From the NCBI RefSeq assembly GCF_018982965.1, contig NZ_JACBYP010000072.1, forward strand, positions 1 through 42,694: a stretch of 42,694 nucleotides of DNA, read 5' to 3'. The position numbers were made by a program, and so were the translations under genes. Under the pieces are notes generated by a model. That model was not told where the DNA came from. It ran no database searches and saw only the letters and a program-made list of their open reading frames with translations. Shown here piece by piece: positions 26,312-33,956 of the stretch (within the stretch, counting starts at the first letter, position 1; every line of letters begins with the position of its first letter). This stretch comes from Streptomyces mayonensis. Its GTDB lineage: Bacteria > Actinomycetota > Actinomycetes > Streptomycetales > Streptomycetaceae.

Positions 26312-26812
26312 ATGCCCGTCGCCGCCCGCCGCGGCCCCCGCCGGGACAGCCCGCCGCCGCGCACCGGGGGCAGTGAGGCCGAGACCCTGCGCGGCTTCCT
26401 CGACCACCTCAGGGCCTCGATCGCCGACAAGGTCGACGGCGCCCCCGAACCGCAGGTCCGCACGGCCGCGGTGGCGTCCGGCACGAACCTGCTCGGGCTT
26501 CTCAACCACCTCGTCCACGTCGAGCGCGCGCTCTTCCTCGGGGAGGAGGTGCGGAGTTGGCCGGCAACGTTCCGGGCGGCGCCGGAGGACGGCGTCGCGG
26601 AGGTCCTCGCCCGCTACCGGGAGGCCGTCGCGGGCGCCAACCGGGTCCTCGACACGTGCAGCGACCTCGGCGCACCGCTCCCCCGATCCGCGCCGGGCCG
26701 CGCCGCGCCCAGCGTCCGCTGGGCCCTCACCCACATGATCGAGGAGACGGGCCGCCACGCCGGCCATGCGGACATCCTGCGCGAACTGATCGACGGCTCG
26801 ACCGGACGCTGA
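26312..26812 (+). CDS. DinB-like/DUF664 putative thiol-dependent protein
   Basis: A 166-residue four-helix-bundle protein of the DinB/DUF664 superfamily. The metal-binding His triad candidates are His66 or His69 (LNHLVHVERALFLGEE), His141 (THMIEETGRHAGHADILRE) and His149/His152. Relatives include mycothiol-dependent transferases and maleylpyruvate isomerase. The strong AAGGAGG before ATG 26312 fixes the start. It is downstream of the methyltransferase gene; together they may detoxify electrophiles, which is inference. Confidence 0.85.
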   Translation: MPVAARRGPRRDSPPPRTGGSEAETLRGFLDHLRASIADKVDGAPEPQVRTAAVASGTNLLGLLNHLVHVERALFLGEEVRSWPATFRAAPEDGVAEVLARYREAVAGANRVLDTCSDLGAPLPRSAPGRAAPSVRWALTHMIEETGRHAGHADILRELIDGSTGR

Positions 26813-26816
26813 CCCG

Positions 26817-26840
26817 GCGGGAGCACGACGTCGGTCCCGC
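26817..26840. terminator. Weak bidirectional hairpin between convergent genes
   Basis: GCGGGA (26817-26822) and TCCCGC (26835-26840) can pair across a 12-nt loop between the DinB-like and TetR genes, both of which end here. Confidence 0.35.
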
Positions 26841-26857
26841 GGCGGTACGGAGGGGGC

Positions 26858-27445
26858 TCAGGCCTCGCGGGAGCGCACGACGTCCTCGACACCGCCGAGG
26901 AAGGTCTCGCAGACCAGCTCGGGGTCGAAGAGGCAGCCGGCCGCCATGGCTCCGTCCCTCAGCATGACGACGTGCCGGCCGTCGCCGTCGGCGGGCGCGT
27001 CGCCGATCCGGGCCAGCAGTTCCGTGACGGTGTCCAGGAACCACTGCCGGTGCGCCAGGACGGCACGGTGGACCGGGTGGGCCGGGTCGGGGTACTCGGC
27101 CACCGCGTTGAGGAAGGCGCAGCCCCGGAAACCCGGGGACCGGATGCCGTCGGCGATGGAGCGGGCAACGGCGCGGACCTGGCCGGCGGCCGACTCCTCG
27201 CCCGCCCGTGCGGCCTCGACCTGGGCCCGGATGCCCAGGTCTGCCTGGCCGAGGTAGGCGAGGACCAGCTCTTCCTTGCCGGTGAAGTGCCGGTACAGCG
27301 TGGCGCGGGTGACCTGCGCCTCCGCGATGATCCGGTCGACGCCGACGGAGTGGATCCCCTCCGCGTAGAAGATCCTGGTCGCCGTGGTGAGCAGCCGCGA
27401 CCGCGCCGCCGACGTGCTGCCGCCTCCTCCTGTGTCCCGACTCAT
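26858..27445 (-). CDS. TetR-family regulator
   Basis: A 195-residue repressor. The N-terminal HTH covers residues 16-60, with the recognition part QVTRATLYRHFTGKEEL, followed by an all-helical ligand-binding domain that includes CAFLNAVAEYPDP. The family binds 15-20 bp palindromes next to its own gene. Exactly such a pair of sites lies in the 174-bp divergent region shared with the DUF308 gene, so autoregulation and control of that membrane protein are very likely. The ligand is unknown. The Shine-Dalgarno site (GGTGGA) is modest. Confidence 0.92.
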   Translation of the reverse strand: MSRDTGGGGSTSAARSRLLTTATRIFYAEGIHSVGVDRIIAEAQVTRATLYRHFTGKEELVLAYLGQADLGIRAQVEAARAGEESAAGQVRAVARSIADGIRSPGFRGCAFLNAVAEYPDPAHPVHRAVLAHRQWFLDTVTELLARIGDAPADGDGRHVVMLRDGAMAAGCLFDPELVCETFLGGVEDVVRSREA

Positions 27446-27466
27446 GGGTCCACCGTAGCAAGCCGC

Positions 27467-27485
27467 GAGGGAGAACGTTCGGTCT
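27467..27485. promoter_or_regulatory. TetR operator 1
   Basis: GAGGGAGAACGTTCGGTCT, containing the core palindrome GAACGTTC. It ends at the first base of the -35 element TTGACA of the plus-strand gene. It is the exact reverse complement of 27522-27540. Confidence 0.7.
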
Positions 27486-27513
27486 TGACAGTGGGCGCCG
27501 ACTCTTCTTGAAT
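27485..27513 (+). promoter_or_regulatory. Promoter of the DUF308 membrane-protein gene
   Basis: Perfect -35 TTGACA (27485-27490), 17-bp spacer and -10-like TTGAAT (27508-27513), placing transcription start near 27520, inside or beside operator 2. Confidence 0.65.
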
Positions 27514-27521
27514 ACAGAAAG

Positions 27522-27540
27522 AGACCGAACGTTCTCCCTC
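27522..27540. promoter_or_regulatory. TetR operator 2
   Basis: AGACCGAACGTTCTCCCTC, the perfect inverted copy of operator 1, 36 bp away and over the predicted transcription start. Two inverted sites suggest cooperative binding or looping. Confidence 0.7.
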
Positions 27541-27570
27541 ATCGCTCCACCCGTCACCCCTTCATCACCC

Positions 27571-27594
27571 CCTCAATCACTCCCTCAATCACTC
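27571..27594 (+). repeat. 12-bp tandem repeat in the DUF308-gene leader
   Basis: cctcaatcactc occurs twice (27571-27582 and 27583-27594), followed by a partial third copy. It is in the untranslated leader between operator 2 and the start codon. Confidence 0.7.
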
Positions 27595-27619
27595 CCTCAT
27601 CGACTCGAAAGGCGTGCCC

Positions 27620-28192
27620 ATGGACACCGTCGTCGCCACCGCCCCCACCGCCCCGACCGGCCACACCACGGCCCTGAGCAAGCTGTACTTCCTGCGCTTC
27701 GCGTTCGCCGCCGTGTGGGCGGCCCTGCTGTTCACGACCGCCGGCTCCCTCGGCCCGGTGAGCGTGACGCTGCTGGTGGTCTATCCCTTGTTCGACGTGG
27801 CGTGCGCGGTCGTCGACGTCCGGTCCGCCCGGGAGGCCGGCGGCCCGGTCCGAGGCCTGTACGCGAACATCGCGCTCAGCACCCTCACCGGCGTCGGCCT
27901 GGCCGTCGCCGCCGCGTCCGGCATCCCGGCCGTCCTGCGCGTCTGGGGCGCCTGGGCCGTCACCGCGGGCCTCGTCCAGCTCGTCGTCGGCGCCCTTCGC
28001 CGCCGGCTGGGCGGCCAGTGGGCGATGATCGCCAGCGGTGCCATCTCGACGCTCGCCGGCGCGTCCTTCGTCGCGCAGGCCGGCAAGGACGGTGCCTCCC
28101 TGGGGAGCCTCGCCGGCTACGCCTTCCTCGGCGGCGTCTTCTTCCTCCTCTCCGCCCTCCGGCTGAGGCGCGCCGCCCGGGACGCGCGCTGA
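27620..28192 (+). CDS. DUF308-type membrane protein
   Basis: A 190-residue protein with about six membrane helices and no obvious catalytic residue. The segments RFAFAAVWAALLFTTAGSL, LLVVYPLFDVACAVVDV and RRRLGGQWAMIASGAISTLAG are typical of the DUF308/HdeD-like family. ATG 27620 is used, with AAAGG 7 nt upstream; GTG 27614 is two codons earlier. Its promoter is bracketed by the twin TetR operators, so it is probably induced by the TetR ligand. The biochemical role is unknown; a stress or export function would fit. Confidence 0.85.
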   Translation: MDTVVATAPTAPTGHTTALSKLYFLRFAFAAVWAALLFTTAGSLGPVSVTLLVVYPLFDVACAVVDVRSAREAGGPVRGLYANIALSTLTGVGLAVAAASGIPAVLRVWGAWAVTAGLVQLVVGALRRRLGGQWAMIASGAISTLAGASFVAQAGKDGASLGSLAGYAFLGGVFFLLSALRLRRAARDAR

Positions 28193-28206
28193 GCGAGCCG
28201 CCGGGC

Positions 28207-29784
28207 TCAGACCGTGAACTTGACGGCCTCCAGCCACAGGTCGTTGTCGAAGGATCCGCCGGAGACCATTTCGGGCCGGCCGCCGGCGCAGCCCTTCTCG
28301 CCCCATCCGATCTCGTGGACGTACGTGTTCTGGCAGACCCCTCCGCTCCCGACGTTGACCGCGAAGGCGATCATGTCCGGTGCCCCGCCCTTCGTACTGC
28401 CGATGTAGTTGTCCTTGCCGTCGGCGACGACGCCCGTCCACTCCGGCTTCCACTCTCCCCGGCCGTTGGTCGGCTTGGAGGAGTGGACGAACGCGTTGGC
28501 GTCCGACCCGCCGACGCCGTACACCGCGATGTTGAGGGCCTTGACCGCCTTGCCTCCCCCGGGTGTGCCGGTCACCGTGCCGTCGCACACCGGGAGTTGC
28601 CAGCCCTGTCCGGCCACGAAGGCGCGGTAGCAGACGTGTTGGCCGGAGGGGTCCTTCTTGGCGATCCGCCGGACCGCCGAGGCGGCGGTCTCCGCCGGAG
28701 CGTCGGCGGTGACGGTCCTGGTACTCCTCGGAGCGGGTGCCGTCACGGTCACGGTGGCCCGGGCGCCCTTCGCGCCCGCCGGCTTCTCCGCCCCGGACTT
28801 CCCGGCGGTGGGCGTCGGTGAGGCGGACGTGGAACTGGGGGACGCCGGAGAGGGGCTGGGCGACGTCGGCTCGGGCGTGAGCCACTCCCCCGGCGCAGGC
28901 GTCGCACTCGCGTCCGTGACGGCGCCGCCGGCCTGCTGGTCCCCGTCACCGGAACTGCCGAGGATGATGAGCGGCACGATCACGAGGGCCGAGGTGACCA
29001 GTGCCGCCGGGCCGACGACCAGCGGCTTCCGCAGCATTCCGGTCGTCCGGTACTCGTCGTCGGACTGACGCGGGACGCCGCCACGGGGGACCGCCGGGAC
29101 CGGCGCGGACCGGGTGCCCACCGGAACCGGGCTCAACTGCCCGGGCGCGCCGTCGTCATCGTCGCCGTCGTCATCGTCATCGCGGTCGTCGTCATCGCGG
29201 TCGTCGTCATCGCCCTCGCGGTGGCCATCGTCGCCATCGCGGTCGTCATCGCGGTCGTCATCATCGTCGTAGTCGTCGTAGTCGTCGTAGTCGTCGGCAT
29301 CGACGACGCCGCCGCCGTCGCCGCGGCGACCGTCGCCGTCGTCCTCGTAGGCGCAGGGGTCGCTTTCGTCGCCGTCGCTGTCACCGCCGCCGTCACCATC
29401 GGCCGTGACGGCGGCGGTCGGGGAGGGCGGCGGTGCGGTACCGCCGGACCGCGGCTTCTGAGGCGGGTCCTTGCTCTCGTACTGTTCCAGGAGCCTGCTG
29501 GAGCCGTCGGGGGAGACTTCGACGACGGCCACGTAGCCCGCGGAGGGGTCCGAGACGGTGGCCGTCACGGGCGCGCCCCGGCCGTCGGCGTAGGCGGCCA
29601 GGAGTCCGAGGATCGCGGTGTCGACCGTCTCCCCTTCCGCCACCCTCACCCGCTCGCCGTCGATGTCGGCGGAGCCGTCACCCGAGACGACCACCTCGAA
29701 GTGGGAAACCGGCTCGGACGCCTCCCTGGATTCGGCATCCCCGCCCGCCGTGCCCGGCTCGCCCTCTTCTCCGTCCCGCACCAT
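28207..29784 (-). CDS. Asp-rich single-pass protein with C-terminal ChW-like repeats
   Basis: A 525-residue protein of unusual layout. The N-terminal 110 residues form a small domain (HFEVVVSGDGSADIDGERV). An extremely Asp-rich, Arg-dotted tract follows (about 160-212), then one membrane helix (about 253-275, ALVTSALVIVPLIILG), a Ser/Pro/Thr-rich wall-spanning stretch, and a C-terminal extracellular domain of about 140 residues. That domain looks like two or three degenerate clostridial hydrophobic-W (ChW) repeats: CYRAFVAGQGWQ...DGTVTGTPGGG...ALNIAV and NTYVHEIGWGEKG...GRPEMVSGG...LEAVKFTV. ATG 29784 has AAGGGA upstream. It is divergent from the AfsR-like regulator. Confidence 0.75.
   Translation of the reverse strand: MVRDGEEGEPGTAGGDAESREASEPVSHFEVVVSGDGSADIDGERVRVAEGETVDTAILGLLAAYADGRGAPVTATVSDPSAGYVAVVEVSPDGSSRLLEQYESKDPPQKPRSGGTAPPPSPTAAVTADGDGGGDSDGDESDPCAYEDDGDGRRGDGGGVVDADDYDDYDDYDDDDDRDDDRDGDDGHREGDDDDRDDDDRDDDDDGDDDDGAPGQLSPVPVGTRSAPVPAVPRGGVPRQSDDEYRTTGMLRKPLVVGPAALVTSALVIVPLIILGSSGDGDQQAGGAVTDASATPAPGEWLTPEPTSPSPSPASPSSTSASPTPTAGKSGAEKPAGAKGARATVTVTAPAPRSTRTVTADAPAETAASAVRRIAKKDPSGQHVCYRAFVAGQGWQLPVCDGTVTGTPGGGKAVKALNIAVYGVGGSDANAFVHSSKPTNGRGEWKPEWTGVVADGKDNYIGSTKGGAPDMIAFAVNVGSGGVCQNTYVHEIGWGEKGCAGGRPEMVSGGSFDNDLWLEAVKFTV
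29150..29300 (-). repeat. Low-complexity Asp-codon tract
   Basis: About 150 bp made almost only of GAC/GAT/CGC codons (tcgtcatcatcgtcgtag-type on the plus strand), encoding the poly-Asp stretch of the ChW-like protein. Prone to slippage and length variation. Confidence 0.8.
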
Positions 29785-29941
29785 GGGTTTCCCTTCCCTC
29801 CTGACTGTTCCGGCCGCGTGGCCCGGTCGGTCCCGCCTTCGCGGGCTCGCGACTGCAACGGGCAGAACACGGAAACGGTTCACCCGGAATCGGAGGACGA
29901 CCCCGCCCCGTGAAACCACGACAAAGGCCCACGACGGGGAG

Positions 29942-29964
29942 GTTCCGGCGGAACGGAATGTTCC
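29942..29964. promoter_or_regulatory. Overlapping GTTCC/GGAAC repeats ahead of the AfsR-like gene
   Basis: GTTCC-ggc-GGAAC-ggaat-GTTCC forms two overlapping inverted repeats. GTTCCG also recurs as a direct repeat 18 bp apart (29942 and 29960). It lies 46-68 bp before the AfsR-like start, in the 225-bp divergent region. It may be a SARP or other regulator site. Confidence 0.4.
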
Positions 29965-30009
29965 GTCGAAGCGAATACGGCGCAGCGGTCGGTCAATAGA
30001 GTCAACGCC

Positions 30010-32973
30010 ATGACCGAACTTGAACCTTCTCTTTACTTTTCTGTCCTGGGCCCGGTCCGGGCGTGGCGCGGTGAACACGAGCTGGACCTCGGGTCACCAC
30101 AGCAACGCGTCACGCTCGCGGCACTGTTACTCGGCCGGGGGCGACCGGTCGCCCTCGGCGAACTCATTCATGCCGTGTGGGGCGAGGAGCCGCCGAAGGC
30201 TGCCGTCTCCGTCGTCCGGACGTACGCGTCACGTCTGCGGAAGGTCCTGGAAACCGGGCCCCAGGGCCGGCTGCCCGAGCTGCTCGTCTCCGTCGGGGAC
30301 GGCTATCTGATCCGGGTCGGGGACGACTCACTGGACCTCGCCGTGTTCGAAAGGCGGGTCGCCCAGGCGAAGAAGCTGCAGGCGGCCGGTGACCTCGCCG
30401 ACGCCGCCGCCCTGTTGCGCGAGGCGCTGGACGCATGGCAGGGGCCGGCGCTGGCCGGACTCCCCGGCCCACTGGCGGAGTCGGAGGAGTCGCGGCTGGC
30501 CGAGCAACGGCTCGGTGCGCTGGAGACCAGGCTGGACATCGACGTCGTACTCGGCCGTCACGACACGGCTGTTCCCGAGCTGCTCGCGCTGACCGCCAAG
30601 CACCCGCTGCGTGAGCAGCTCTGCCAGCTGCTCATGCTGGCGCTGTCCCGGTCGGGCAGACAGGCCGAGGCGCTGGCGGCCTACCGCAGCGCGCGGAGCT
30701 CTCTGGTGGCCGAGCTGGGTATCGAACCGGGCGCGTCCCTGCGGGACCTGCACGACCGCATCCTCGCGGGCGACCGGACCCTCCTCGATCCGCCCACGCT
30801 CGATCCGCCCACGGCCGCGGCCCACGGCCCGGTCGGCCCGGTCCCCTCCGCCGCGCCCGCTCAGGCCGGGGACCCCGCCGCCGCGGAGCCCCATCGGCCC
30901 GGCACCGCGGCCGCACCCGCCCCGCCCGCCGACCAGGCGTCCGCCCCCGCCGAGCAGCCTCCCAGTCCGGCACAACTCCCTTCCGACCTGCCGACGTTCG
31001 TCGGTCGCCAGTCCCAGCTGGACCACCTGCGCACGCTGCTGCCGGACAACGGGGGTCCTCCTGCGACCCTGGTGATCAGCTCGATCGGCGGCATGGCGGG
31101 CATCGGCAAGTCGGCCCTGGCCGTGCACTGGGCCCACGAGGTCGCCGACCGCTTCCCCGACGGTCAGCTCTACGTCAGCCTGCGCGGCTTCGACCCGAAC
31201 CGGCCGGTCATGGCACCCGAGGAAGCCCTGCGCATCCTCCTGGACGCGCTCGGGGTGTCCCCGGCGCGGATCCCGTCGGACTTCGACGCCCAGGTCTCGC
31301 TCTACCGCAGTACGCTCGCGCGGCGCCGGGTACTGCTCCTGCTCGACAACGCCCGCGACTCCGAACAGGTGCGTCCCCTGCTGCCGGGATCTGCCGGCTC
31401 CCTGGTCATCGTCACCAGCCGCAACCACCTGGCCGGCCTGACCGCGAGCGAGGGAGCCCATCCGCTGACCCTGGACCAGATGACGCCCGTCGAGGCGTTC
31501 GACGTGCTGGCCGCGCGCCTGGGCGACGAACGGCTGACGGCGGAGCCCAGGGCGGCCGGCGAGATCATCACGCGGTGCGGCCGGCTGCCCCTCGCGCTGG
31601 CCATCGTCGCCGCGCACGCGGCCGCCCGGCCGGGATTCCCGCTCAGTGTGATGGCCGAGGAGGTGCGGGACAACCACAGCAGCCTCGACGCCTTCGCCGG
31701 GGGCGACGACAGCGCCACCGACGTACGGGCGGTCTTCTCCTGGTCGTACCGGGCGCTGCCCGCACCGGCCGCGCGTCTGTTCCGGCTGCTGGGCCTGCAC
31801 TCCGGGTCCGACATCTCGGCACCCGCCGTGGCGGCGCTCGCCGGGGTGCCGTTGCGCGAGATCCGCGCGGTGCTCGCCGAACTCACCCGCGCCCACCTGC
31901 TGACGGAGCACTTCCCGGGCCGCTACGTCCTGCACGACCTGCTGCGCGACTACGCCGGGGAGCTGGCCGGGACCGAGGACACGGAACGGGAGCGGGACGA
32001 GGCGGTCGGGCGGCTGCTTGCGTGGTACCTGCACACCGCCGACGCCGCCTACCCGCACATCACTCCGAACCGGCCCCGGATCCCCGCGCAGGCGCCGCCC
32101 GCCGGCTGCCGGCCGCTGGAGTTCACCACGCGGGAGGAGGCGCTGGAGTGGTGCGAGACCGAGCGGGGCAACCTGGTCGACGCGGTGCACCAGGCCGCCG
32201 GATCCGGACACGCGGGCATTGCGTGGCGACTTCCAGCCGTCCTGTGGGGGTTCTTCTATCTGCGCAGCCACACGCACGACTGGCTGGACACCACGACCAC
32301 GGGGCTCGCCGCCGCCCGGGCCGCCGGCGACCGCCGGGGCGAGGCCCAGGGGCTCGTGGACACGTCCGCGGCGCTGCGCGGCTCCGGGATGCTGGAGGAG
32401 ACGATCGGCCCCCTGCACGAAGCCATGGCCATCTGCGAGGAACTCGGCGACACCGCCGGCATGTCGACGATCGTGGCCAACCTGGGCGACGCGTACCTGC
32501 TGTCCGGTCAGCCCGGCAACTCCGTCGAGTACACCCTCCGGGCACTGGCCATCGCCCGGGACCAGGACGACGCCTGGAGCCAGGGCATCGGGCTGGCCAA
32601 TCTGGGCGACGCCTACCGGCGGCTCGGCAGACTGGACGAGGCCGTCACCTGCCTGGAGCAGGCCCTGACCTTCCTGCGCAAGCATGACAACCGCTGGGTC
32701 GAAGGCGTCGCCCTCGACATGCTCGGCACGGTGTACCGGCGCCTTCACCGTTACGACGACGCGGTCAGTCTCTATCACCAGGCACTCACAACCCATCGAG
32801 AGGTCGGGAACCGATGGGGAGAGGGCTACACGCTGGGCAACCTCGGTGACGCACAGATGCATGAGGACCCCGAAGCGGCGCGCAGCACCTGGCTCGAGGC
32901 TCTGGAGATCCTCTCGGACTGCGACCACGCGGACGCCGAGAAGATCCAGGAGCGCCTCGACCGCCTGGCGTGA
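30010..32973 (+). CDS. AfsR-like SARP-NB-ARC-TPR regulator with a TTA codon
   Basis: A 987-residue regulator close in size and layout to AfsR: OmpR-type winged helix (8-100), BTAD domain (105-250), Pro/Ala-rich linker (260-325), NB-ARC ATPase with Walker A GMAGIGKSAL (about 359-368) and RVLLLLDNARD (about 438-448), and TPR repeats (about 760-985). It should bind DNA near target promoters and switch state with nucleotide and partner binding. Codon 40 (30127-30129) is TTA, which needs the bldA tRNA in Streptomyces. No Shine-Dalgarno site precedes ATG 30010, so leaderless translation is likely. Whether it is the AfsR orthologue cannot be settled here, and I see no afsS-like gene next to it. Confidence 0.93.
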   Translation: MTELEPSLYFSVLGPVRAWRGEHELDLGSPQQRVTLAALLLGRGRPVALGELIHAVWGEEPPKAAVSVVRTYASRLRKVLETGPQGRLPELLVSVGDGYLIRVGDDSLDLAVFERRVAQAKKLQAAGDLADAAALLREALDAWQGPALAGLPGPLAESEESRLAEQRLGALETRLDIDVVLGRHDTAVPELLALTAKHPLREQLCQLLMLALSRSGRQAEALAAYRSARSSLVAELGIEPGASLRDLHDRILAGDRTLLDPPTLDPPTAAAHGPVGPVPSAAPAQAGDPAAAEPHRPGTAAAPAPPADQASAPAEQPPSPAQLPSDLPTFVGRQSQLDHLRTLLPDNGGPPATLVISSIGGMAGIGKSALAVHWAHEVADRFPDGQLYVSLRGFDPNRPVMAPEEALRILLDALGVSPARIPSDFDAQVSLYRSTLARRRVLLLLDNARDSEQVRPLLPGSAGSLVIVTSRNHLAGLTASEGAHPLTLDQMTPVEAFDVLAARLGDERLTAEPRAAGEIITRCGRLPLALAIVAAHAAARPGFPLSVMAEEVRDNHSSLDAFAGGDDSATDVRAVFSWSYRALPAPAARLFRLLGLHSGSDISAPAVAALAGVPLREIRAVLAELTRAHLLTEHFPGRYVLHDLLRDYAGELAGTEDTERERDEAVGRLLAWYLHTADAAYPHITPNRPRIPAQAPPAGCRPLEFTTREEALEWCETERGNLVDAVHQAAGSGHAGIAWRLPAVLWGFFYLRSHTHDWLDTTTTGLAAARAAGDRRGEAQGLVDTSAALRGSGMLEETIGPLHEAMAICEELGDTAGMSTIVANLGDAYLLSGQPGNSVEYTLRALAIARDQDDAWSQGIGLANLGDAYRRLGRLDEAVTCLEQALTFLRKHDNRWVEGVALDMLGTVYRRLHRYDDAVSLYHQALTTHREVGNRWGEGYTLGNLGDAQMHEDPEAARSTWLEALEILSDCDHADAEKIQERLDRLA
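30127..30129 (+). other. TTA (bldA-dependent) leucine codon
   Basis: In-frame TTA at Leu40 of the AfsR-like regulator, in GCA CTG TTA CTC. TTA is the rarest codon in Streptomyces and is read only by the developmentally controlled bldA tRNA. I noticed no other in-frame TTA in the window. Confidence 0.9.
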
Positions 32974-33115
32974 CCTGCCCCCTCCCTCCGAACAGAAACA
33001 GGTGCCCGACCGCTCCGGCGTGGGGCTGGAAACGGCCGAGCATCCCGTACAACGGGCGACAGGTGAGCCCGGTTCAACTTTCCGCCGGAGATTCGTCCCG
33101 CCGCGAACAGCGTTC

Positions 33116-33146
33116 GGGGGCGCCGGCCTCAACAGCCGACGCCCCC
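33116..33146. terminator. Strong hairpin between convergent AfsR-like gene and frameshifted gene
   Basis: GGGGGCGCCGGC (33116-33127) pairs with GCCGACGCCCCC (33135-33146) with a single mismatch over a 7-nt loop. It lies 142 bp beyond the AfsR-like stop codon and 72 bp beyond the end of the opposing gene. Confidence 0.6.
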
Positions 33147-33218
33147 TGGGGACTCACTCTGGTGGAACGGTGATCCCGGGCCCCCGGTTCGGCAGCGACC
33201 ACCCCGAGGACGGACGGC

Positions 33219-33868
33219 TCACTTCCCGCCACTGCCGCCAGGACCGCCACGCCCGGTCTGCCGGCCCTGCAACTGCCGCCCCTGCATGTCCTGCCACGTG
33301 CTCCAAGTCCCAGCACTGCTCTGTCCCTGGGCGGCCCCTCCACGGGACGGGTCGGCCGCACCGGACGAGGGCCGTGCCGTTTCCTGCAGATGGGCACCTG
33401 CCTGGCTCAGCACCGGACTGACCGCGGGCAGGGGCGCATAGGCCGGGATCGTGGGCGCGCCAGGTGCGGCTGCTGTGGGTGGCTGGTCTCCGTAGGAGGG
33501 CAGGCCTTGCTGCCGAGTGGCTGGGGGCTGCTGGACACGCACAAGCGCGGCGTGCCGATCGGCTGCGACCTGCAAGGGGTTCTGCCACCGCTCACGGAGC
33601 GCCACCTGCTCGGCCCGCGCCGCAGCGCTTCGCTCTGCGCTGCGGCGCTGCGCCTCGTGCTGCTGGCGAGCTCGTTCCTCCTCTGTCGGCCCTGCTGCCC
33701 GAATCCGGATCCGGCAACAGGTTCGTTGCCGGATCCACTTCCCGGTCCGTCCTGAGCCGGAGGGCCGGCCTGGGTCGGAGTGCGGTTCAGGTGATCGGCT
33801 GCTGCGAGGGCTGCTGCGGATGCGAGGGCTTCTGGGGAGATGCAGCTGTCCCGGTCGTGCTTCGGCAC
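33219..33868 (-). pseudogene. Frameshifted gene of unknown function
   Basis: Two adjacent frames read as one protein broken by a one-base loss. The first part, from GTG 33868, begins PKHDRDSCISPEALASAAALAAADHLNR and runs to ...GFGQQG. The second continues GPTEEERARQQHEAQRRSAERS to NPLQVAADRHAALVRVQQPP and ends GGPGGSGGK. Adding one base to the C-run at 33690-33692 joins them exactly. Third-position GC is clearly lower than in other genes here, suggesting foreign origin. No domain is recognised; the charged helix and Gln/Pro-rich tail could be a DNA-transfer accessory protein. A sequencing error or programmed frameshift is also possible. Confidence 0.5.
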
Positions 33869-33956
33869 GGTTCGTCCCGTCGTGTGGCGGGTGATGACAC
33901 GGCATCAACGTGCCCGCCGTCATGGCCGGTTCATCCGGCGGCCGGGTGTCTTCCCG

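Noticed and set aside
29150..29300. Short-period repeats that could suggest a CRISPR or satellite array
   Set aside because: They are codon-level repeats (GAC/GAT) in frame with the Asp-rich protein, with no spacers.
30328..33132. 934-codon minus-strand open frame
   Set aside because: Antisense to the AfsR-like gene, which shows complete SARP, NB-ARC and TPR domains.
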